From positions 16,956 through 80,955 of the forward strand of contig NZ_RDQF01000032.1 of assembly GCF_004114425.1 (NCBI RefSeq): DNA of 64,000 bases, read 5' to 3'. Below the pieces are notes generated by a model. The model did no database searches. It saw only the letters and a program-made list of their open reading frames with translations, and had not been told where the DNA came from. The DNA is from Bradyrhizobium vignae (GTDB taxonomy: Bacteria > Pseudomonadota > Alphaproteobacteria > Rhizobiales > Xanthobacteraceae). Shown piece after piece: positions 57,777-64,000 of this stretch; within the stretch, counting starts at the first letter, position 1; each line of letters starts with the position of its first letter. The position numbers and the translations under genes were made by a program.

Positions 57777-58910
57777 ATGCCTCCCTCTCCCGACCGGCCG
57801 CTTCGCATCCTGCACGCCGTGCGTGCTCCGGTCGGCGGCATCTTCCGCCACATCCTCGACGTCGCCAACGGCCAGGTCGATTGCGGCCATCATGTCGGCA
57901 TCCTCGCCGATAGCCTCACCGGCGGCGAGCGCGCCGACAAGGCGCTGGCCGAGCTCGCGCCGCGGCTGAAGCTCGGCGTGCACCGCATGGCGATCCGCCG
58001 CGAGCCGTCACCCGATGACGTCATGGTGTGGCTGCGGATGCGACGCCTGATCGCGAAGCTCAAGCCCGACGTGATGCATGGCCACGGCGCCAAGGCCGGC
58101 GCCTTCATCCGCATGCGGCGGCGCACCGACGACACCATCCGCATCTACACCCCGCATGGCGGCTCGCTGCATTATCCGCTCAACACCCTCAAGGGCGAAT
58201 TCTACGCACGGCTCGAGCGCGCGCTGATGGATGCGACCGACCTGTTCCTGTTCGAGAGCGCGTTCGCCCGCGACACCTATCAGCGCATCGTCGGCACACC
58301 CAAGGGCGTGGTCCATTGCGTCTTCAACGGTGTCACGCCCGAGGAGTTCGAGCCCGTCATCGCTGCCGAGGATGCGACCGACCTCTGCTATGTCGGCGAG
58401 TTCCGGCACATCAAGGGCGCCGACCTGCTGGTCGATGCGGTGGCACGTCTGCATGAAGGCGGCAAGAAGGTCACGCTGACGCTCGGCGGCGACGGCGAGG
58501 AGACGGCGGCGCTGAAAGCGCAGGTCGAGAGGCTCGGCCTCACCGGATCCATCCGCTTCATCGGTCACGTCAAGGCGCGCTACGGCTTCTCCAAGGGGCG
58601 GCTGCTGGTCGTTCCCTCTCGCGGCGATTCCATGCCCTATGTCGTGATCGAGGCCGGCGCCGCCGGCATCCCGATGATCGCATCGAAAATCGGCGGCATT
58701 CCCGAGATCTTCGGCGCCGACAGCCCCGCTCTGTTCGAGCCGAGCAATCCCGAAGCCATGGCGGAGGCGATCGCCGCCGCACTGGACGATCCGCAAACGA
58801 CAGCGCAGCGCGCGGCGTCCTTGCGCGAGCGCATCTCGGCGCATTTCTCGCAAGCCGCGATGGTCGAGGGCGTGCTTGCCGGCTATCGCGACGCATTTGT
58901 CAACCATTAA
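57777..58910 (+). CDS. Glycosyltransferase family 4 protein
   Basis: GT-B fold glycosyltransferase, about 377 residues from the ATG at 57777; a GTG at 57735 would add 14 residues. N-terminal domain: RILHAVRAPVGGIFRHILDV, LIAKLKPDVMHGHGAKAGAF. C-terminal domain: LCYVGEFRHIKGADLLVDAV, LTLGGDGEETAAL, GSIRFIGHVKA and the EX7E-type SMPYVVIEAGAAGIPMIASK. Uses a nucleotide sugar in cytoplasm to extend a lipid-linked exopolysaccharide unit, by inference. The next gene starts within 120 bases. Confidence 0.9.
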   Translation: MPPSPDRPLRILHAVRAPVGGIFRHILDVANGQVDCGHHVGILADSLTGGERADKALAELAPRLKLGVHRMAIRREPSPDDVMVWLRMRRLIAKLKPDVMHGHGAKAGAFIRMRRRTDDTIRIYTPHGGSLHYPLNTLKGEFYARLERALMDATDLFLFESAFARDTYQRIVGTPKGVVHCVFNGVTPEEFEPVIAAEDATDLCYVGEFRHIKGADLLVDAVARLHEGGKKVTLTLGGDGEETAALKAQVERLGLTGSIRFIGHVKARYGFSKGRLLVVPSRGDSMPYVVIEAGAAGIPMIASKIGGIPEIFGADSPALFEPSNPEAMAEAIAAALDDPQTTAQRAASLRERISAHFSQAAMVEGVLAGYRDAFVNH

Positions 58911-59028
58911 CCATCCTTAAGCCAGCTTTAGAAAATCTTCCGATTTGTTCGATAGTCGAAGCGCCAGGGGATACTTGCCCGGCCGCGCGAGGCCGCGCCG
59001 CTTGCTTTTGGAATGGACGTGGACGCCC

Positions 59029-60579
59029 GTGGAACCGCTCAACGCACGCTCGATGCTCGATGCCGCGACCAGCGCTGCGGCAAAGCCTGCCGACCAGCCC
59101 TTTGTGGAGCGCCGTCGCCGGCTCTCGCCTGCGGCGCTCGAAGTCGTCAACCAGAAGGTCGCCCGCGCCTATTCGCCGATCGTGATCGCCGGCTTCGTCC
59201 GCCTTGCCGATTTCGTGCTGCTGAGCCTCGTCGGCATCGCGCTCTATGTCGGCTATGTCATGCCGCTCTCCGGCGCCTTCAGCTGGATTTATCCGGCCGA
59301 GGTCGTCGCCGTCGCCATCGCCGCCGTGGTCTGCTTCCAGGCCGCCGACATCTATCAGGTGCAGCTGTTCCGCGGCCAACTGCGGCAGATGACGCGGATG
59401 ATCTCGTCGTGGTCGTTCGTCTTCCTGCTCTTCATCGGCATTTCCTTCTTCGCCAAATACGGCAGCGAAATCTCGCGGCTGTGGCTGGCCGCCTTCTACT
59501 TCCTCGGACTCGCCGCGCTGATGGCCGAGCGTCTGGTGCTGCGCACGCTGGTGCGCGGCTGGGCGCGCCAGGGCCGGCTCGACCGCCGCACCATCATCGT
59601 CGGCTCCGACAGCAACGGCGAGCAGTTGGTCGAGGCGCTGAAGGCGCAGGAGGATTCCGACATCCACGTGCTCGGCGTGTTCGATGACCGCAACGACAGC
59701 CGCGCGCTCGACACCTGCGCCGGCGCGCGCAAGCTCGGCAAGGTCGACGACATCGTCGAGTTCGCCCGTCGCACCCGCGTCGATCTCGTGCTGTTCGCGC
59801 TGCCGATCTCGGCGGAGACGCGCATCCTGGAGATGCTCAAGAAGCTCTGGGTGCTGCCGGTCGACATCCGCCTCTCCGCCCACACCAACAAGCTGCGGTT
59901 CCGTCCCCGCTCCTATTCCTATCTCGGCGAGGTGCCGACGCTCGACGTGTTCGAAGCGCCGATCACCGACTGGGACCTGGTGATGAAGTGGCTGTTCGAC
60001 CGCGTCGTCGGCAGTCTCGCGCTGCTCGCCGCCCTGCCGGTGATGGGACTGGTGGCGCTGGCGGTGAAGCTCGACAGCCAGGGCCCGGTGCTGTTCCGCC
60101 AGAAGCGCTTCGGCTTCAACAACGAGCGCATCGACGTCTACAAATTCCGTTCGATGTACCACCATCAGGCCGATCCGACCGCGTCGAAGGTCGTGACCAA
60201 GAACGATCCGCGCGTCACCCGCGTCGGCCGCTTCATCCGCAAGACCAGCCTGGACGAGCTGCCGCAGCTCTTCAACGTGGTCTTCTCGGGCAATCTCTCC
60301 CTGGTCGGCCCGCGGCCGCATGCGGTGCAGGGCAAGCTCCAGAACCGCCTGTTTGACGAGGCCGTCGACGGCTATTTCGCCCGCCACCGCGTCAAGCCCG
60401 GCATCACCGGCTGGGCTCAGATCAACGGTTGGCGCGGCGAGATCGATAACGAAGAGAAGATCCAGAAGCGCGTCGAGTTCGACCTCTATTACATCGAGAA
60501 CTGGTCGGTGCTGCTCGATCTCTACATTCTCCTGAAGACGCCGATCTCGCTGCTGACAAAGAGCGAGAACGCGTATTGA
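59029..60579 (+). CDS. Exopolysaccharide biosynthesis polyprenyl glycosylphosphotransferase
   Basis: Starts the lipid-linked repeat unit by moving a sugar-1-phosphate to undecaprenyl phosphate. About 516 residues from the GTG at 59029 (VEPLNARSMLDAATSAAAKP); the frame is open to 58945 and the start is not certain. N-terminal half has four to five helices, then a Rossmann-like CoA-binding-3 domain (RRTIIVGSDSNGEQLVEALK). C-terminal catalytic domain: VLFRQKRFGFNNERIDVYKF, ITGWAQINGWRGEI and the signature SLDELPQLFNVVFSGNLSLV with GPRPHA. WcaJ/ExoY type. Cotranscribed with the GT4 gene. Confidence 0.92.
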   Translation: MEPLNARSMLDAATSAAAKPADQPFVERRRRLSPAALEVVNQKVARAYSPIVIAGFVRLADFVLLSLVGIALYVGYVMPLSGAFSWIYPAEVVAVAIAAVVCFQAADIYQVQLFRGQLRQMTRMISSWSFVFLLFIGISFFAKYGSEISRLWLAAFYFLGLAALMAERLVLRTLVRGWARQGRLDRRTIIVGSDSNGEQLVEALKAQEDSDIHVLGVFDDRNDSRALDTCAGARKLGKVDDIVEFARRTRVDLVLFALPISAETRILEMLKKLWVLPVDIRLSAHTNKLRFRPRSYSYLGEVPTLDVFEAPITDWDLVMKWLFDRVVGSLALLAALPVMGLVALAVKLDSQGPVLFRQKRFGFNNERIDVYKFRSMYHHQADPTASKVVTKNDPRVTRVGRFIRKTSLDELPQLFNVVFSGNLSLVGPRPHAVQGKLQNRLFDEAVDGYFARHRVKPGITGWAQINGWRGEIDNEEKIQKRVEFDLYYIENWSVLLDLYILLKTPISLLTKSENAY

Positions 60580-60585
60580 TTTTTC

Positions 60586-60691
60586 GTCATGCCCCGGCTT
60601 GACCGGGGCATCCAGTACTCCGCAGCGCCAGTCGTTTCCTACTATGCGCGTCACGGAGTACTGGATCGCCCGGTCAAGCCGGGCGATGACA
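60586..60691. repeat. Nested palindromic intergenic repeat inside the exopolysaccharide locus
   Basis: The left arm GTCATGCCCCGGCTTGACCG with GGGGCATCCAGTACTCCG pairs with the right arm CGGAGTACTGGATCGCCCGG and TCAAGCCGGGCGATGAC; the arms differ by a few bases, forming a long imperfect stem. It lies between the phosphotransferase gene and the ligase-like gene. The CCCGGCTTGACCGGG core is familiar from Bradyrhizobium intergenic repeats. Confidence 0.75.
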
Positions 60692-60735
60692 GCAGTGCTT
60701 GTAGCGTAAGAGTTGCGTAAGCGTATGAGCGTGCG

Positions 60736-61992
60736 ATGACGTATGCCGTGACGGCCGGTGGAATGAACGTAGCCGCACCAGCTGCTCCGGGCGTGCTGGC
60801 GCTGCAGCGCGCGCTGGTGTGGCTGGTCGGTGCCTGCGGCGCCATCGTCTTCATCGAGCCCAGCCCCTACGAGATCGCGACGCTGCTCGCGACCGTCACC
60901 TTCTTCGCCACCGGCCTGCGCCTGAGACTGGTGCTGATGCCGCTGGTGTTGATGCTGGTCCTCCTCAATGTCGGCTACACCATCAGCGCGATCCCGCTGT
61001 TCGCGCAGGCGGAGGTGGTGAGCTGGATCGCAACCTCCTGGTACATGGCGGTGACCGTGGTGTTCTTCGCCATGGTCTCCTCGGAGGACACGGCGGCCCG
61101 ACTCGACATGCTCCGCCGCGGCCTCGTGGTCGGCGCGATGGTCGCCTCGCTGCTAGCCGTCGCCGGCTACTTCCACCTGGTTCCCGGCGGCAACGACCTG
61201 CTGACGCTCTACGGACGCGCGCGCGGCACGTTCAAGGACCCCAACGTGCTCGGCGCCTTCCTGATCCTGCCGGCGCTGTTCGCCCTGCAGAGCGTGGTCT
61301 CGGACAAGCTGGCCAAGGCGTTCCGCAACGTCATCGCCTTCGGCATCATGTCTCTGGCGATCCTGCTCGCGTTCTCCCGCGCCGCCTGGGGCGGGCTGGT
61401 GCTGACCTCCGCCTTCATGCTGGCGCTGATGGTGCTGACCAGCCGCACCAATGCGCAGCGCTCGCGGATCATCATCATGGCGATCGTCGCCGCGGTGCTG
61501 GGGCTGGCGCTGATCGCGGTGCTGCTGTCGTTCGATTCCACCGCCGAGATGTTCAAGCAGCGCGCGAGCTTCGACCAGAGCTATGACGAAGGCCGCTTCG
61601 GCCGGTTCGGCCGGCACATCCTCGGCGCGGAGATGGCGCTCGACCTGCCGTTCGGCATCGGTCCTTTGCAATTCCATCGCTACTTCCCCGAGGACACCCA
61701 CAACTCCTACCTGAATGCCTTCATGTCCGGCGGCTGGCTTTCCGGCGTGTGCTATCCCGCGCTGGTCTTCACCACCGTCATCATGGGCTTTCGCCACATC
61801 TTCATCCCTGTGCCCTGGCAGCGCGCCTACCTCGCGGTGTTTTCCGCATTCCTCGGCACGGTCGGCGAAAGCTTCGTGATCGATACCGACCACTGGCGGC
61901 ATTTCTGGATGATGCTGGGCGCGATGTGGGGCATGATCGCGGCTGCGCAGGTCTACAAGACTAGGACTGGCGGGGACGCTTCTTCAACTTGA
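60736..61992 (+). CDS. O-antigen ligase/polymerase-like membrane protein
   Basis: Inner-membrane protein of 418 residues with about ten hydrophobic segments, including PYEIATLLATVTFFATGLRL, LVLMPLVLMLVLLNVGYTIS and IIIMAIVAAVLGLALIAVLL. A large periplasmic loop (around residues 275-345) carries the Wzy/WaaL-family pattern, DEGRFGRFGRHILGAEMALD and the HNSYLNAFMSGGWLSGVCYP motif, in which the His-Asn is typical of O-antigen ligases. Likely polymerises or ligates the exopolysaccharide. Last gene of the locus. Its 3' end overlaps the convergent MarR gene by 32 bases. Confidence 0.87.
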   Translation: MTYAVTAGGMNVAAPAAPGVLALQRALVWLVGACGAIVFIEPSPYEIATLLATVTFFATGLRLRLVLMPLVLMLVLLNVGYTISAIPLFAQAEVVSWIATSWYMAVTVVFFAMVSSEDTAARLDMLRRGLVVGAMVASLLAVAGYFHLVPGGNDLLTLYGRARGTFKDPNVLGAFLILPALFALQSVVSDKLAKAFRNVIAFGIMSLAILLAFSRAAWGGLVLTSAFMLALMVLTSRTNAQRSRIIIMAIVAAVLGLALIAVLLSFDSTAEMFKQRASFDQSYDEGRFGRFGRHILGAEMALDLPFGIGPLQFHRYFPEDTHNSYLNAFMSGGWLSGVCYPALVFTTVIMGFRHIFIPVPWQRAYLAVFSAFLGTVGESFVIDTDHWRHFWMMLGAMWGMIAAAQVYKTRTGGDASST

Positions 61993-62488
61993 GATCGGGA
62001 CGCTTCTCCGGTGGCGTATCGATCAGGCGCTTGAGCGCCTCTGTTGCCGCGAGCACTGCCTTGTAGCCCTCGTTGCAAAAGCGCAACAGCAGGCGCAGCT
62101 CCTCATCGGAATAGCCGTTGCAGACCTTCTCCATCGCCTGCTGCATCGGCACGTAGAACTGGCCGAGCTTTGCGATCGTCTCCGGCACGACGGCGATGAA
62201 GACCTTGCGACGATCTTTCTCGTCGCGCTCGCGGCGCACCAGCCCTGCCTTTTCGAGCCGGTCGACAACGCCCGTGATTGCGCCCGTCGTGAGGCCCGTG
62301 ACCTCGGCGAGCCGGCCCGCGGTGACGCGTCCCTCGAGATAGAGGATGTCCATGCATTCCAGGTCGGAATTGGCAATTCCGGCAACGTTGGCAACGGTCT
62401 GGCCGTAGAGCACGCCCTGCGCAGACGACCTGCGCATCGCCGCCTCGAGCTCCTGCAACAGCGCCGCGCGCGCCTTCGTCCTTGACAA
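61961..62488 (-). CDS. MarR-family transcriptional regulator (divergent from FAD monooxygenase)
   Basis: About 175 residues. The frame starts with a TTG at 62488 with an AAGGGG region upstream; the next ATG (62437) would delete part of the first helix. Winged-helix core: LYLEGRVTAGRLAEVTGLTT, GAITGVVDRLEKAGLVRRER, DEKDRRKVFIAVV, with the C-terminal dimerisation helices and a basic tail (RPDLKLKKRPRQS). The 96-base gap to the divergent monooxygenase contains two overlapping dyads, so it most likely represses itself and the monooxygenase. Confidence 0.88.
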   Translation of the reverse strand: MSRTKARAALLQELEAAMRRSSAQGVLYGQTVANVAGIANSDLECMDILYLEGRVTAGRLAEVTGLTTGAITGVVDRLEKAGLVRRERDEKDRRKVFIAVVPETIAKLGQFYVPMQQAMEKVCNGYSDEELRLLLRFCNEGYKAVLAATEALKRLIDTPPEKRPDLKLKKRPRQS

Positions 62489-62517
62489 GGCCGGCCCCTT
62501 CTCTTACTAGATATATA

Positions 62518-62543
62518 TCTTAGTCGCTAAGAGATTTAGCGAC
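62518..62543. promoter_or_regulatory. Overlapping double dyad, probable MarR operator
   Basis: TCTTAG-tcg-CTAAGA (62518-62532) overlaps GTCGCTAA-gagat-TTAGCGAC (62523-62543). Both are perfect. They sit between the divergent MarR and monooxygenase genes, next to a TATATAT stretch that looks like a -10 region, so a bound regulator would cover both promoters. Confidence 0.7.
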
Positions 62544-62584
62544 CGTGATTTCTCCTAGCACCATGGAAACGTCGGGAGCAAGCC

Positions 62585-63781
62585 ATGTCCAACCGTCCCC
62601 GCAAGGCCCTGATCATCGGCGCCGGTATCGCCGGGCCCGTTGCCGCCATCCTGCTGCGCCGCGCCGGTATCGAATCCGCGATCTACGAGGCTTGGCCCTA
62701 TTCGAAAGGCATCGGCGGCGGCCTCCAGATCGCCCCGAACGGCATGCATGTGATGGACGAGATCGGCCTTTCGAACGAGCTGATCAGCCGTGGCTCGGTG
62801 GCGGAGTCCTTCGACTTCTATTCGCAGGGCGGCGAGAAGCTGGGCTCGATCAACCGCGACTTGGCGCGGCGCTTCGGCCAGCCGGCCGTCAACATCTCCC
62901 GTGCCACGCTGAACGAGATCCTGATCGACAAGGCCTGGTGCGCCTGCGTCTCACTCCATTTCGAGAAACGCCTGATCAAGATCGAGGATCGTGGCGATCA
63001 GCCGATCATCGCCTATTTCGCTGACGGCACCACCGCCGAAGGCGATTTCCTGATCGGCGCAGACGGCGTCCACTCGGTCGTGCGCCGCCAGGTCGTGCCT
63101 GACGGGCCGCAGCCGTTCGACACCGGCCTGATCGGCTTCGGCGGCTTCGTGCCGCACGCCGTGCTCGACGGCAGGCCGATCGGCCGGCGCGTCGAGACGA
63201 CGTTCGGCCAGAGCGGATTCTTCGGCTACGGCTATTGCAGCCCGGATCCGACCGACGGCGTGATGTGGTGGAGTACTCAGCCCGCATGTGGCATGGACGC
63301 GGCGATGTTCCGCGCGCTCGATCACGCGACGCTGAAGCAGCATCTGCGCGGCTTCCATCGCGGCTGGCACGATCCGATCCCCGCTATCATCGAAGCGGCC
63401 GAGAACATCGTGGTCACCGACACGCTCGACGTCGCGACCCTGCCGGCCTGGTCGCGCAAGCGTTCGCTCTTGATCGGCGATGCCGCGCACGCAACCAGCC
63501 CACATGCCGGCCAGGGCGCCTCGCTGGCGCTCGAGGACGCGATGCGGCTCGCGCGCTTGATGCAGGAAGGCCAGGAGCTCGGCGCCATCTTCCAGGCCTT
63601 CGAGGCCGAGCGCCGCCCACGCACCGAGAAGATCGTCGCGATGGCCCGCCGCAACGGCAACAGCAAGCGCGAGTTCAGCGCCATCGGCGCGTGGATGCGC
63701 AATCAGATGCTGAAATGGCTGCTGCCGCTGGGCGCCAAAGGCATGGATTTCATGTACGCGTACGATGCACGGGCGGCGTAG
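62585..63781 (+). CDS. FAD-dependent monooxygenase (group A, TetX/PHBH-like)
   Basis: Cytoplasmic flavoprotein hydroxylase, 398 residues. FAD-binding motifs are complete: GxGxxG in ALIIGAGIAGPVAAILLRRA (12-17), the middle DG motif in FLIGADGVHSVVRRQVV and the GD motif in LLIGDAAHATSPHAGQGASL. The C-terminal tail is basic with KGMDFMYAYDARAA. Members hydroxylate aromatic rings or antibiotics; the substrate is unknown. Divergent from the MarR gene, which presumably controls it through the double dyad. Confidence 0.9.
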   Translation: MSNRPRKALIIGAGIAGPVAAILLRRAGIESAIYEAWPYSKGIGGGLQIAPNGMHVMDEIGLSNELISRGSVAESFDFYSQGGEKLGSINRDLARRFGQPAVNISRATLNEILIDKAWCACVSLHFEKRLIKIEDRGDQPIIAYFADGTTAEGDFLIGADGVHSVVRRQVVPDGPQPFDTGLIGFGGFVPHAVLDGRPIGRRVETTFGQSGFFGYGYCSPDPTDGVMWWSTQPACGMDAAMFRALDHATLKQHLRGFHRGWHDPIPAIIEAAENIVVTDTLDVATLPAWSRKRSLLIGDAAHATSPHAGQGASLALEDAMRLARLMQEGQELGAIFQAFEAERRPRTEKIVAMARRNGNSKREFSAIGAWMRNQMLKWLLPLGAKGMDFMYAYDARAA

Positions 63782-63800
63782 CACCACGAACGGTGCAGTA

Positions 63801-63885
63801 GGGTGGGCAAAGCGAAGCGTGCCCACCATTGCTGATGCGATCCCAGAGAGATGGTGGGCACGGCGCGTTGCGCCTTTGCCCACCC
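63801..63885. repeat. Palindromic intergenic repeat (GGGTGGGCAAAGCG type)
   Basis: Outer arms GGGTGGGCAAAGCG (63801) and CGCCTTTGCCCACCC (ending 63885), with perfect inner arms GTGCCCACCAT (63819-63829) and ATGGTGGGCAC (63851-63861). The GGTGGGCAAAG unit is a well-known type of Bradyrhizobium repeat. It follows the monooxygenase stop. Confidence 0.75.
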
Positions 63886-64000
63886 TTGTTTTAGCGCACC
63901 GGACTAGAATGGCCTCGTTCCGTGAGGAATGGCCCAGCTCGGGTGGCCGCCCGAGCTGGGCTGCCGATCGATCGGATCGATGCCCACCGAAGCCTTGAGG
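63886..64000. other. Right-edge intergenic DNA with a GC-rich hairpin
   Basis: No gene is supported. It holds the perfect 11-base inverted repeat CCCAGCTCGGG-tggccg-CCCGAGCTGGG (63933-63960) with no T-run. It might belong to a gene beyond the edge. Confidence 0.45.

Overview
The window looks like core chromosome of an alphaproteobacterium, most likely Bradyrhizobium or a close Nitrobacteraceae relative. The reasons are the high GC content, the nuoABCD and tig-clpP-clpX-lon blocks, a type 2 (COX15-like) heme A synthase beside a DUF2842 gene, glnB-glnA, and several GC-rich palindromic intergenic repeats of the kind scattered through Bradyrhizobium genomes. All identifications were made by reading translated sequence; no database search was run.

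Layout. 1-2033: start of the complex I operon (nuoA-B-C-D, minus strand, nuoD cut by the window edge). 2.7-5.7 kb: a TonB-dependent siderophore receptor with a MarR-type regulator upstream. 6.0-9.6 kb: a strip of very small genes beside tRNA-Asp (two zinc-ribbon miniproteins, a Tat-like His-rich miniprotein, possible one-helix membrane peptides). 9.9-14.2 kb: an HU-like protein, peptidase T, an MFS transporter and a small membrane-protein pair. 14.4-21.7 kb: a heavy-metal efflux module (His/Cys membrane-anchored protein, CzcC-, CzcB- and CzcA-like RND system, His-rich CDF transporter). 21.8-24.0 kb: methyltransferase, secreted protein, tRNA-Val and a GFA-type zinc protein.

24.0-31.2 kb is the proteostasis block lon, clpX, clpP, tig (all minus strand) with tRNA-Leu. 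31.3-36.4 kb holds a Tat-exported multicopper-oxidase-fold protein lacking most copper ligands, the NAD(P)HX repair enzyme, and glnB-glnA behind a good sigma-54 promoter match. 36.6-42.8 kb: slipin/NfeD pair, AraC regulator, a two-barrel outer-membrane protein and a class-I amidotransferase hydrolase. 43.0-47.9 kb: AI-2E-family permease, ABM protein, diguanylate cyclase, rpsI/rplM and a thioesterase. 47.9-52.9 kb: enoyl-CoA hydratase, CoA-binding protein, MetY, a small secreted protein, CtaA and DUF2842.

52.9-62.0 kb is an exopolysaccharide locus: NodB-fold deacetylase-like protein, CelD/BcsL-like GNAT protein, Wzc/GumC-like chain-length protein, GT4 glycosyltransferase, polyprenyl glycosylphosphotransferase and O-antigen-ligase-like protein. 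Two of its proteins appear to be pseudoenzymes (metal ligands lost in the deacetylase, P-loop lost in the Wzc-like protein), which is the most unusual feature of the window. 61.9-63.8 kb: a second MarR regulator divergent from a FAD monooxygenase with an overlapping double dyad between them. There is no CRISPR array, transposase, integrase, rRNA or prophage. Nothing here is clearly a novel defence or mobile system.
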